64,000 nucleotides of DNA, from NCBI GenBank assembly GCA_003141555.1, contig PLMN01000007.1, positions 8,514-72,513 of the forward strand, given 5' to 3'. The DNA comes from Candidatus Aminicenantota bacterium (GTDB taxonomy: Bacteria > Acidobacteriota > Aminicenantia > Aminicenantales > UBA4085). Numbering within the stretch: position 1 is the first letter of the stretch; each line of letters opens with the position of its first letter. Of the stretch, positions 15,830-24,265 are shown in pieces. The position numbers were made by a program, and so were the translations under genes. Under the pieces are notes generated by a model. The model did no database searches, was not told where the DNA came from, and was given only the letters and a program-made list of their open reading frames with translations.

Positions 15830-18070
15830 ATGAAAAAGAACGTGTTCCTTCCGCTCCTCGTCCTGCTCGGCGCCGTCGGCTTGGCCGCCGCGCCGGCGCG
15901 GGCCGAATCCGTCGCGGCGGAGACCAAGGACACGGACGCAGCCAGGGCCGTAGTGAAAGCCGTCCGCGTCTCCGTCAGCCCCAAGATCGACGGCTCCCTG
16001 AACGACGAGGCCTGGGCGTCGGCCGTCCCGTTCGACGAGTTCCGGATGTTCGAGCCGCAGGCGGACGGCGTCCCGACGGAGCGGACCGAGCTGCGCGTCC
16101 TCTACGACGACGCGAACCTCTTCATCGGCGTCCGCTGCTTCGACGCCGAGCCGAAGCGGATCGCGGCCAACACCATGGCCCACGACGCCGGGACGTCGAC
16201 GTCGTCGATGATGATGTATTACGGCGGCGCCCCATCGAGCCCGAGCGACGACATCGTCCGGATCCTCCTCGATCCCTTCCAGGACAAGCGGACGGCGTTC
16301 ATCTTCTACGTCAATCCGCTGGGCGCCCGGAGCGAGGGCCTGGTCTACGCCGGAAGCGCCAGCCTCAACTGGGACGGCATCTGGGAAGCCAAGAGCCGGG
16401 TCCTCGACGACGGCTGGTGCGCCGAAATCCGGATCCCGTTCAAATCGATCTCGTTCAACCCCGGCCTGGACGCCTGGGGGATCAACGTCGAGCGGGTCAT
16501 CGCCCGCAAGCAAGAGACAATCCGGGCGTCGGGGACCAACCTCGACAGCAACTTTTACAACCCGAGGGAGGCCGCCGTCCTCCAGGGCATCTCCGACATC
16601 AAACAGGGCTTGGGGGTCACCTTCCGGCCGTACGGCCTGGCGGGCGCGACGAAAGACGCGCCGGCGGCGGCCACCCAGGGGAAGGTCGACGGCGGGTTCG
16701 ACATCTATAAGAGCTTCACCCCGAGCCTTGTCGGCGCGGTCAGCTACAACATGGACTTCGCCGAGACCGAGGTCGACGATCGGCTGATCAATCTGACCCG
16801 CTTCGCGATCAACTTCCCCGAAAAGCGGATGTTCTTCCTCGAGGGTTCGGAAGTCTTCAGCTTCAGCTCGAGCGTCAGCTTCATGCCGTTCATCAGCCGC
16901 AAGATCGGGATCCTCAACGGCAACCAGATTCCCGTCGTTTTCGGGACGAAGCTCTACGGCCGCGCGGGCGATACCAATCTGGCGGCCATCGACATCCAGA
17001 CGGGCTCGGGCCAGGGCCAGCCCGGCCGCAATCTCCTCGCGGCCCGCGTCGTCCAGAACATCTTCGCCCAAAGCAAGATCGGCCTGATCTTCACCAACGG
17101 CAGCCCCACCGGAGGGAAAAACTCGCTCGTCGGCGCCGACTTCAATTACTCGTCCTCCACGTTCCTGGGGAACAAGAACATCATGCTCGCCGCCTGGGCC
17201 GTCTACAACTGGAACGAGCAGACCGAAGGCCGCCACCACGGCTTCGGATTTCGGGCCGACCTCCCCAACGATTTGTGGAACCTCCAGACGGTCTACGCCT
17301 TCTATGGCGAGGCCCTCGATCCCGGCCTGGGCTACCTGATGCGCCAGTCGATCCAGACGGGCTACGTCCGCCTCGCCTACCAGCCCCGGCCGATGGGCGG
17401 CTGGCTCGACAAGATCGTCCGCCAGTTCTTCTTCTCCGGGAGCGCCGACTACTACTGGGACCTGGCCGGCAACCTCCAGACGCGCCATCTCACCCTATCC
17501 CCCCTGAGCTTCAAGATGGAGGGCGGCGAGCGGTTCTCGTTCAATGCCAACGTCTACCGCGACGTCCTGCCCTACGATTTCCAGGTGGCCAGCGGCGTCG
17601 TTCTGCCGGCCAAGGGTTATAATTATACGAACTACTCGGTTGGGATCGACACGGCGACCCACCGATCGGCAGTCTTCGACCTGAGCTATACGTTCGGCCA
17701 GTTCTATTCGGGCACGCTCGGCGAGTGGCGGGTCGGCCTGGCCCTGAAGCTCAACGGCACCGCCAACCTGTCCTTCAACGCCGACCTCGTCCGCGGGAAG
17801 CTGCCCGAAGGGAGCTTCGCCGAGGACGTGTACCAGATCAAGGCCGACATCTATCTCTCGCCGGACTTGGGCCTGATGAACTACATCCAGTACGACGATA
17901 TCTCCCGCCAGCTGGGCTGGAGCTCGCGGCTCCGGTGGCAGATCTCCCCCGGCAATGAAATCTACCTGGTTTTCAACAAGAACTGGCAGCGGAGCTGGGA
18001 CCCGACACAGCGCTTCGATCCCCTCGACCAGCACGGCGTGCTGAAGCTTACGCTGTCGGTCAGGCCGTGA
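15830..18070 (+). CDS. DUF5916-type outer-membrane protein with CBM9-like N-domain
   Basis: A 746-residue exported protein: signal peptide (1-25), then a CBM9-like beta-sandwich (about 35-215, with PKIDGSLNDEAWASA and RVLYDDANLFIGVRCFD). A long C-terminal region of alternating hydrophobic strands follows, ending in LTLSVRP and typical of an outer-membrane beta-barrel. MDFAETEVDDRLINLTRFAINFPEKR is the conserved join in this family (quoted in part: FPEKRMFFLEGSEVF). The function of DUF5916 proteins is not established; carbohydrate- or glycan-linked uptake is a guess. The start at MKKNV has a good ribosome binding site. It overlaps convergent pdxB by 11 bases. Confidence 0.8.
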   Translation: MKKNVFLPLLVLLGAVGLAAAPARAESVAAETKDTDAARAVVKAVRVSVSPKIDGSLNDEAWASAVPFDEFRMFEPQADGVPTERTELRVLYDDANLFIGVRCFDAEPKRIAANTMAHDAGTSTSSMMMYYGGAPSSPSDDIVRILLDPFQDKRTAFIFYVNPLGARSEGLVYAGSASLNWDGIWEAKSRVLDDGWCAEIRIPFKSISFNPGLDAWGINVERVIARKQETIRASGTNLDSNFYNPREAAVLQGISDIKQGLGVTFRPYGLAGATKDAPAAATQGKVDGGFDIYKSFTPSLVGAVSYNMDFAETEVDDRLINLTRFAINFPEKRMFFLEGSEVFSFSSSVSFMPFISRKIGILNGNQIPVVFGTKLYGRAGDTNLAAIDIQTGSGQGQPGRNLLAARVVQNIFAQSKIGLIFTNGSPTGGKNSLVGADFNYSSSTFLGNKNIMLAAWAVYNWNEQTEGRHHGFGFRADLPNDLWNLQTVYAFYGEALDPGLGYLMRQSIQTGYVRLAYQPRPMGGWLDKIVRQFFFSGSADYYWDLAGNLQTRHLTLSPLSFKMEGGERFSFNANVYRDVLPYDFQVASGVVLPAKGYNYTNYSVGIDTATHRSAVFDLSYTFGQFYSGTLGEWRVGLALKLNGTANLSFNADLVRGKLPEGSFAEDVYQIKADIYLSPDLGLMNYIQYDDISRQLGWSSRLRWQISPGNEIYLVFNKNWQRSWDPTQRFDPLDQHGVLKLTLSVRP

Positions 18071-19208
18071 CCTTGAATCCCAAGGCGGTGAGCGGCGCCG
18101 CAAGGCCCGCGTGGGCGCACGGCAGCCGGACCGTGATGTTCGAGAATTCACGGCGCTCCCGGTAGCAGGCCCTCAAAGCCCGGAAATAAGCAGCCCGCAT
18201 CTCGGCGGGCTGCCCCGCCCCACGGCGAAGCATATCGGCGTCGATTTGGATATCGTAGCAGGCGGAAACGGCCTCGCGCAGAACCTCTTCCGCGGGCGAC
18301 GGTTCGGGCCCGATCTCGATCTCCCGGAGGGCGGGCGGGGGGGGCTCCGCGGCGGGATCCCACGGCGCGTCGAACCCGAAATACCGGCAGAACGCCTCGC
18401 GGACCAGGCGGACGGCGTTCGTCTTGCCCTCCATCGAGTAGCCGGCGATGTGGGCCGTACCCAACAAGACGTGGGCCAATAGCTCGTTGTCGATATAGGG
18501 CTCGCCCTCCCAGACGTCGAGAATCGCGGCGCCGAGGGAACCATCGATCAGCGCCTGCATGAGGGCCCCCGAATCGACGACCGCCCCGCGCGAAGTATTG
18601 AGAAGGATCGATCCCCTCTTCATCCGAGCGATTCGGCCTTTGTCGAAGAGGTGATACGTCGCGTCCTCGCCGGTCCGCGTCAGGGGGACATGGAGCGTGA
18701 CAATATCTGCGGCCATGACCTCGTCGAGCGAGACGAACCCGTCCGGACCCTCGGCCCGCGCCCGGGGAGGGTCGTTAAGGAGCACGGCCATGCCCAGGCC
18801 GGCGGCCATATCCGCGACCTTGCGGCCGACGCTGCCCACGCCTACGATGCCGAGCGTAGTGCCTCGTAAGGAAGAGGATTTCATCCACGCAATGTGGAGA
18901 AGCGCCGCGGCGACGTACTCCTTGACCGAATCGGCGTTGCACCCCGGCGCATTGGCGAAGGCGATGCCCCGCGCGGCCAGATCGTCGAGGTCGACATGGT
19001 CGGTGCCGATTGAGGCCGAGCCGATGAAGCGGAGCCGGCTTCCGTCGACGAACGGACCGGTGACCCGGGTCTCGGAGCGGAGGATGAGCGCGTCGGCCGC
19101 GCGGACGGCGTCGCGGGTGATGGCCTTCGTGGGAAGCGCCGTGACTTCGCCGAACGGGGCGAAAGCCTTCAGCACGAACGGGATATTTTTATCGACGACA
19201 ATATTCAT
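18060..19208 (-). CDS. pdxB: 4-phosphoerythronate dehydrogenase
   Basis: A 382-residue D-2-hydroxyacid dehydrogenase of the PdxB type, acting in DXP-independent pyridoxal phosphate synthesis. The nucleotide-binding motif is GIVGVGSVGRKVADMAAGLG. The catalytic set is read in ILRSETRVT/NTSRGAVVD (Arg region), WEGEPYIDNELL (Glu) and GTAHIAGYSMEGKT (His). GSASIGTDHVD and the extra C-terminal domain after GYSMEGKTNA are typical of PdxB rather than SerA. The gene stands alone on the minus strand; an inverted-repeat element separates it from hemW upstream. Confidence 0.88.
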   Translation of the reverse strand: MNIVVDKNIPFVLKAFAPFGEVTALPTKAITRDAVRAADALILRSETRVTGPFVDGSRLRFIGSASIGTDHVDLDDLAARGIAFANAPGCNADSVKEYVAAALLHIAWMKSSSLRGTTLGIVGVGSVGRKVADMAAGLGMAVLLNDPPRARAEGPDGFVSLDEVMAADIVTLHVPLTRTGEDATYHLFDKGRIARMKRGSILLNTSRGAVVDSGALMQALIDGSLGAAILDVWEGEPYIDNELLAHVLLGTAHIAGYSMEGKTNAVRLVREAFCRYFGFDAPWDPAAEPPPPALREIEIGPEPSPAEEVLREAVSACYDIQIDADMLRRGAGQPAEMRAAYFRALRACYRERREFSNITVRLPCAHAGLAAPLTALGFKVTA

Positions 19209-19280
19209 GGCGAGAGCCTGCGGCTTGAGGCGGGCAAAATATACCTCATCACCCCCATCCCGGGCAAATCCGCATTTTAC

Positions 19281-19408
19281 AAATCGGTGACAGTAACCTG
19301 ATTTCCGGATTTCAGAACGGCAAAGTCTAAAATGACACCTCTCTCGCGAATTTAGGTAATGCCTAGCCTGTCACAGAAATTAGGAAATCAGGTTACTGTC
19401 ACCGATTT
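19281..19408. repeat. 128-bp element with perfect 26-bp terminal inverted repeats
   Basis: The left arm (19281-19306, beginning AAATCGGTGACAGTAACC) and right arm (19383-19408) are perfect reverse complements over 26 bases, enclosing 76 bases without an open frame. It occupies most of the gap between pdxB and hemW. Size and structure fit a MITE- or REP-like mobile element whose mobilising enzyme is elsewhere. Its lower GC content differs from the flanks. Confidence 0.8.
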
Positions 19409-19415
19409 AGCCGCC

Positions 19416-20546
19416 TTAGACAAAGGCGGCCATGACCCGATTGGAGACGAGGAGCCTGTCCTCGGGAATGCGAAGGATCCCTCCTTCGAGGGTGATCAGA
19501 CCGTCGCTCCATAGCTCCGCGATCTCGCGCTCGAACCTCGCCCCTACGTCCACTCCGAACCTTCGCTGGAATTCGGCGAGATCGATCCCGGCGACGAGGC
19601 GCAGCCCGGCCACGATCGCTTCCCGGAAATTTCTTTCCGGGTCGAGGACCACGCCCTCGGCCCGCGGGTCCGCCCCCGTAGCCAGGGCTTGGCTCCAGGC
19701 CGCAAGCCCGGCGGCGTTCGTCCAGCGCTCGGCACCGATGCGGGAGCCGGCCGATGGCCCCAATCCCAGGAAGGGCTCGCCCCGCCAGTATTTCAGGTTG
19801 TGGCGGCATTCGAATCCGGGCCGGGCGAAATTCGAGATCTCGTAGCGGGCGAGCCCGAGCGACCCGAGCCCTGCGGCGAGGTATTCGAAGGCGGAGGCCG
19901 CCGCGTCGTCGTCCACCGGGTTCTCGGCCAGGACGGCCTCGAACGGCAGGCCCTCGACGTTTTCCAGGAGATAGACCGAGACATGGTCCGGCCCGGCCCG
20001 CTCCACGGCCTCGAGCGTCCGTCGGAGCGAGGCCCGCGATTCGCCCGGCACGCCGGCCATCAGGTCGATCCCGATCGCCTCGAATCCGGCCCGCCGGGCG
20101 CGCGACAGGAAAGAGAGCGCGTCCGCAGCGGCGTAATCGCGGCCCAGCACGGCCAGGGTCGCATCGTCGAAGCTCTGGACGCCGACGCTCAGCCGCGTGA
20201 CCCCGACGCCAGCCCATCTGGCCAGGGTCGCATCGTCCGTCCCGGCCGCCGGGTTCGCTTCCAGGGTGAATTCCGCGATTCGCAGCCGGAGGCGCCGGCC
20301 CAACGCCGCTATGAGCCCGGAGATGTCCGCGGGATCGAGGAGAGAAGGGGTCCCGCCGCCGAAATAGAGCGTCTCGAATTCGATCTCCGGACGCGACCGG
20401 AGCGCGGCCTCGCGCTCGATCCCCTCACGCCAGGTCTCCCAATCGCCCTCCCGCGGCGGAGCGCTGGCGAAGTGGCAATAGGGGCACTTCCGCCGACAGA
20501 AGGGAACATGGATATAGAGGCCGGCTTTCTCCGGCGCGCTTCGCAT
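19416..20546 (-). CDS. hemW: HemW-like radical SAM protein
   Basis: A 376-residue protein related to coproporphyrinogen III dehydrogenase. CRRKCPYCHF (CX3CX2C) near residue 20 binds the radical 4Fe-4S cluster; LYFGGGTPSLL and TLEANP are the next SAM-binding motifs. A HemN_C-like domain lies at the C-terminus (from about residue 290). Length and the lack of an N-terminal extension place it with HemW (heme chaperone) rather than HemN. The start is MRSAPEKAG, preceded by GGGAGG; upstream in-frame codons lie in the promoter zone. A strong minus-strand promoter lies at 20593-20621. Confidence 0.85.
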   Translation of the reverse strand: MRSAPEKAGLYIHVPFCRRKCPYCHFASAPPREGDWETWREGIEREAALRSRPEIEFETLYFGGGTPSLLDPADISGLIAALGRRLRLRIAEFTLEANPAAGTDDATLARWAGVGVTRLSVGVQSFDDATLAVLGRDYAAADALSFLSRARRAGFEAIGIDLMAGVPGESRASLRRTLEAVERAGPDHVSVYLLENVEGLPFEAVLAENPVDDDAAASAFEYLAAGLGSLGLARYEISNFARPGFECRHNLKYWRGEPFLGLGPSAGSRIGAERWTNAAGLAAWSQALATGADPRAEGVVLDPERNFREAIVAGLRLVAGIDLAEFQRRFGVDVGARFEREIAELWSDGLITLEGGILRIPEDRLLVSNRVMAAFV

Positions 20547-20592
20547 TTCTTCGCCCTCCCGGCTCAGGCCCCCGGCCGGCGACGGCGTCCCG

Positions 20593-20621
20593 CTTATAAC
20601 AGATGGTCCGGGCATTGTCAA
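20593..20621 (-). promoter_or_regulatory. Promoter of hemW
   Basis: On the minus strand TTGACA (20621-20616) and TATAAG (20598-20593) are separated by 17 bases. The -35 overlaps the -35 of the divergent promoter for the S9 peptidase, so the two are likely to compete for polymerase. Confidence 0.6.
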
Positions 20622-20643
20622 ACCAGCGCCGTTCGCATATATT
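20615..20643 (+). promoter_or_regulatory. Promoter of the S9 peptidase gene
   Basis: TTGTCA (20615-20620) and TATATT (20638-20643) are spaced by 17 bases. Transcription would start near 20650, leaving a very short leader that still includes most of the GGAGGAGGG ribosome binding site. Confidence 0.5.
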
Positions 20644-20659
20644 TTTGGAGGAGGGATCC

Positions 20660-22966
20660 ATGAAACGCATCGCCGCCGCTTTTCTGACGCTCGTCGTGAC
20701 TGCCGGCTTCGCCGGGCCGGTTCTCGCCGCTCCTTCCGGGCCGCAGCTCCACGGCAAGCCGCTCTACGACCAATGGGCCAAGCTCGAGCTCGTCAAAACG
20801 ACGGGGATGCAGCGCGTCACGTGGCTTCCTGAAGGGATGGGCTGGCTCGAGGCCGAAACCGACAAGGCCGCCGGCACGAGCGTCTTCTTCAAGGTCGACC
20901 CCGTCACCCGAAAAAGAGAGCGCTTGTTCGAGCCGGAGACCGAAAAAAGCCTGACCTCGGAATACAACAGGCTCAGCTTCAAGAATTTGGCCGGCCTCCC
21001 CTTCACCGCGTTCACCTATCTCCCCGCCAGCCGGGGGATTCGTTTTACGGCCGCGGACGGCGAATTCGTCTATTTTTTCAAGGAGCGCCTGATGCGGAAG
21101 CTCGAGCGGCCGGCCGGGACGGCGGCGCCTGCCGAAGCCGGTCCGCCGCGCGGCGGACCGGCGGGCGCTCCCCCTCAGGTTCAGGACTATTCGCCCGATT
21201 TCACGAAGCTCCTCTACGTCAAGAAGAACAACCTGTGGGTGTTCGATCTCGCCGCGAAGAAGGAGGAGCCGCTGACCTTCGACGAGGAGGAGACCCTGCT
21301 GAACGGAAAGACCGACTGGGTCTATCCCGAGGAGCTGGGCCAGCGGGAGGCGTTCTGGTGGTCGCCCGACGGCCGGAAGATCGCCTTCCTCCAGTTTGAC
21401 GAGCGCGAGGTCTACGGGTTCCCGATCGTCCACGACCTCGCCCCGGACCGCCGGCCGGCCTTCGAGTCGACCCTCGAGCTCGAGCGCTATCCCAAGGCGG
21501 GGCGGCCCAATCCCACGGTCAGGATGTTCGTCATCGACCTCGAAACCCGCAAAACCGTGGCCATGAAGACCGAGAGCTCCGGGGACGTATACCTCACCCG
21601 GGTCGCCTGGCGCAACGACGGGAGCGAGATCTTCTTCCAGCGGCTGAACCGGCGGCAGAACCGTCTCGAGCTCCTTGCGGCCGACCCCGTCGAAGGCGCC
21701 GTGCGGACCATCCTGGTCGAGGAGGAGTCCTGCTTCATCAACCTCCACGACGATTTCCGGCAGCTCGCGGACAACAAGCGGTTCACCTGGAGCTCGGAGC
21801 GGACGGGCTGGAAGCACCTTTACCTCTACGATTACGCCGGCAAGCTCCTCGCCACGCTGACCCGGGGCGAATGGGAGGCGACCGGGATCGCCCTGATCGA
21901 CGAAAAGGCCGGGTGGGTTTATTTCACCGTCGCCGACAACGTCGGAATGGACACCCACTTCGGCCGCGTCCGGCTCGACGGCAGCCGGCTGACGCGCCTG
22001 ACCCCCGAGCCCGGGACGCACCGGGCGTCCATCGATCCCGCGGGCCGGTTCTTCCTGGACAGCTGGTCGTCGCTGACCGTCCCGCCCACGGTCAACCTCC
22101 GCCGGGATGACGGCACGCTGATCAGGACGGAGGCCTCATCGAATGTCGACGAAATCAAGAGCCTCGGCCTCCGCGAGCCGGAATTCATCAAGCTCAAGGC
22201 GGCCGACGGCAAGACCGACGTCTACGGGATCCTGTTCAAGCCGGCCGATTTCGACCCGGCCGGGAAATACCCGCTTTACGTCCAGGTCTACGGTGGACCG
22301 TCCCACCGGAACAGCAACGCCTACCAGACCGCCGGCCCCAAGGCCCAGCTCGCCCAGCTCGGCTACCTCGTCTGGGAGCTCGACGGCCGGGGGACGACCC
22401 GCCGCGGCAAGACCCATCTCACCGCGACCTACCTCAAGTTCGGGCAGGTGGACGTCGACGACCAGGCCGCGGCCGTGACCCAGCTTTGCGCACGGCCCTA
22501 CATCGACGGCGCACGCGTCGGGATCACCGGCGGCTCCTACGGCGGCTATATGACCTGCATCTCGATCCTCCGCTATCCGGAAGTCTATGCCGCGGGGGTA
22601 GCCGTCTCCTCGGTCACCGACTGGCGGAGCTACGACTCGATCTACACCGAGCGCTACATGCGGACGCCCGAGTCCAATCGCGACGGCTACGACCGAGGCT
22701 CGGCCCTCACCTATGCCAAGAGCCTCAAGGGCAAGCTCCTCCTCGTCCACGGCACCATCGACGACAACGTCCACCCCGAGAATACCCTCCATCTCGTCGA
22801 CGCACTCCAGCGGGAAGGCAAGAGCTTCGACCTGATGTTCTACCCGGAGCACCGCCACGGCATCACGGGCTACAACGCCGCCCATCTGGGCAAGCTGAGG
22901 CTCGAATTCTTCCTCCGCAGCCTGAAGCCGGACGGCTGGGAGGACTCGATCAAGACTGTCTGGTGA
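20660..22966 (+). CDS. Secreted S9-family (DPP-IV-like) prolyl peptidase
   Basis: A 768-residue exported serine peptidase that probably removes N-terminal dipeptides from proline-containing peptides. Signal peptide at 1-23; beta-propeller about 60-500; alpha/beta-hydrolase domain about 510-768. The nucleophile is S626 in GGSYGGYMT, the acid lies in GTIDDNVHPEN (about 701-702) and the base is H733 in HRHGI. YVQVYGGP is the usual oxyanion-region motif. The propeller contains YPEELGQREAFWWSPDG, like the DPP-IV glutamate region. The start follows GGAGGAGGG. Fits a peptide-degrading lifestyle, together with the M3 peptidase. Confidence 0.9.
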   Translation: MKRIAAAFLTLVVTAGFAGPVLAAPSGPQLHGKPLYDQWAKLELVKTTGMQRVTWLPEGMGWLEAETDKAAGTSVFFKVDPVTRKRERLFEPETEKSLTSEYNRLSFKNLAGLPFTAFTYLPASRGIRFTAADGEFVYFFKERLMRKLERPAGTAAPAEAGPPRGGPAGAPPQVQDYSPDFTKLLYVKKNNLWVFDLAAKKEEPLTFDEEETLLNGKTDWVYPEELGQREAFWWSPDGRKIAFLQFDEREVYGFPIVHDLAPDRRPAFESTLELERYPKAGRPNPTVRMFVIDLETRKTVAMKTESSGDVYLTRVAWRNDGSEIFFQRLNRRQNRLELLAADPVEGAVRTILVEEESCFINLHDDFRQLADNKRFTWSSERTGWKHLYLYDYAGKLLATLTRGEWEATGIALIDEKAGWVYFTVADNVGMDTHFGRVRLDGSRLTRLTPEPGTHRASIDPAGRFFLDSWSSLTVPPTVNLRRDDGTLIRTEASSNVDEIKSLGLREPEFIKLKAADGKTDVYGILFKPADFDPAGKYPLYVQVYGGPSHRNSNAYQTAGPKAQLAQLGYLVWELDGRGTTRRGKTHLTATYLKFGQVDVDDQAAAVTQLCARPYIDGARVGITGGSYGGYMTCISILRYPEVYAAGVAVSSVTDWRSYDSIYTERYMRTPESNRDGYDRGSALTYAKSLKGKLLLVHGTIDDNVHPENTLHLVDALQREGKSFDLMFYPEHRHGITGYNAAHLGKLRLEFFLRSLKPDGWEDSIKTVW

Positions 22967-23047
22967 GAAAAGGCGGGCCGGGGCGCAACGAATCCATGGA
23001 TATCGGGGTTGGAAAAGTGTAGAATGGCCCGGATTAGGAGACCGAAA

Positions 23048-23824
23048 ATGCGTCCAGCCCCGTCCCGCTCCCGGCGATTGTCCGCCGTCCTGCTCGTCCT
23101 GCTCTTCGCCGCGGCCTACGCCGGCGCCCAGGGCCGCGACCGCTCCCCCAACCAGGAGTTTTCCCGCTTCTCCCTGTCCATGGCCGGCGGATTCGGCTTT
23201 TCGGAAAATCATCGCGGGCTTCTCGATCTCCAGACCGAGCTCCAGTTCGGGCTCACGCCCCGGCTGCGCCTCGGACTGGGCGTCGGCTACCTGAACGACC
23301 ATGCCGGACGAGGGATGGACAGGGGCCGGAACGATCAGCTCGACGCCTTCTCCGGCGGGATGGGATATGACGGCCTCAGGGCCCGGATCGTCCCGGTGAG
23401 CCTGAACGCCTATTATGGGCTGCCGATCGGCCGCAAATGGACCGTCTTCATGAGCGGCGGGGGCAGCTACTATTTCGGCTCGTTCGCCGGGTCGGACGCC
23501 AGCCAGCATAGGCCCGCCTGGGGCGGGCAGGCCGGCCTCGGCCTCGAATACCGGGTCGCCCCGCGCCTCCAGCTCTTCGCCGAGGCCGCCTACCGCTTCG
23601 TCGAATTCACCGGCTTGACGATCGCGGCCGCCACCACAACGAGCTATGAGCAGATGGTTGAAAGCCTGGTGAGCTCCATCACGGGAAGCGACCGGGCCGA
23701 CGTCGACAAGATCGCCGACTATCTGAAGGGACTCGTCGTCCCGCTTGCATCCAAGCCCGCCCGAACCGCGGACATGAACCTCAGCGGCCTCAGCCTGCGG
23801 ATGGGCGTGAAGTTCGGGCTCTGA
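23048..23824 (+). CDS. Exported outer-membrane beta-barrel protein
   Basis: A 258-residue protein with a signal peptide (about 1-27, ending AYAGAQG) followed by amphipathic beta strands with aromatic girdles (FSLSMAGGFGF, LRLGLGVGYL, FMSGGGSYYFGSF, LQLFAEAAYRF). It finishes with LRMGVKFGL, a typical barrel terminus. It resembles OmpA-membrane-domain/outer_membrane_beta-barrel families; no periplasmic domain is present. A polar insert (about 205-240) forms a loop. The start is the ATG seven bases after AGGAG. Stand-alone between the peptidase and VOC genes; role unknown. Confidence 0.7.
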   Translation: MRPAPSRSRRLSAVLLVLLFAAAYAGAQGRDRSPNQEFSRFSLSMAGGFGFSENHRGLLDLQTELQFGLTPRLRLGLGVGYLNDHAGRGMDRGRNDQLDAFSGGMGYDGLRARIVPVSLNAYYGLPIGRKWTVFMSGGGSYYFGSFAGSDASQHRPAWGGQAGLGLEYRVAPRLQLFAEAAYRFVEFTGLTIAAATTTSYEQMVESLVSSITGSDRADVDKIADYLKGLVVPLASKPARTADMNLSGLSLRMGVKFGL

Positions 23825-23869
23825 GCCCGCGCCCCGGCGGCGCCCGCGGCTTCGCCGGGCTTGAAGATC

Positions 23870-24193
23870 ATGCGCAAATTTCATCACCTCGGATTGCCCA
23901 CCTCGGTTCAGCGCCCCGGCGAATACCATCTCCCCGAATACAAGATCCACGTCTTGGACTACGGCTCGAATCCCTACGGCATCGAGTGGATGCGCTATGA
24001 TCCGGATTGCCCCCTGCCCGAGCTCGTGAAGACGGTGGCCCATCTCGCCTTCGAAGTGGACGACCTCGAGGCCGAGATCGCCGGGAAGGAGATCCTGATC
24101 GCCCCGAATTCCCCGTCGCCGGGCGTTCGCGTGGCGTTCATCATCTCGGACGGCGCGCCCGTCGAGCTCCTCCAGTTCACCAAGGACGAATAG
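23870..24193 (+). CDS. VOC-superfamily (glyoxalase-like) protein
   Basis: A 107-residue single-domain protein. FHHLGLPT at the start, VAHLAFEVDDLEAEIAGKE in the middle and APVELLQF at the end are the recurring beta-alpha-beta-beta-beta elements of the vicinal-oxygen-chelate fold. Metal-ligand candidates are His5 or His6, His in VAHLAFEV and Glu in PVELLQF. Substrate not evident; functions in this fold range from glyoxalase to antibiotic binding. The ribosome binding site is weak (GAAG). The AOR promoter follows directly after the gene. Confidence 0.7.
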   Translation: MRKFHHLGLPTSVQRPGEYHLPEYKIHVLDYGSNPYGIEWMRYDPDCPLPELVKTVAHLAFEVDDLEAEIAGKEILIAPNSPSPGVRVAFIISDGAPVELLQFTKDE

Positions 24194-24207
24194 CCGACCG
24201 GCGCGCC

Positions 24208-24236
24208 TTGCCAGCGGCCCCCGTTCTTTCTATAAT
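24208..24236 (+). promoter_or_regulatory. Strong promoter for the AOR gene
   Basis: TTGCCA (24208-24213) and a perfect TATAAT (24231-24236) are spaced by 17 bases. The start is expected near 24243. AAGGAG lies seven bases before the ATG at 24266. Confidence 0.7.
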
Positions 24237-24265
24237 CCGGTCAGCCCTCAGGATAAGGAGTCATC

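Noticed and set aside
15731-17488. 585-codon antisense frame over the DUF5916 gene
   Set aside because: A shadow of the real gene; acidic and repetitive composition and no recognisable motif.
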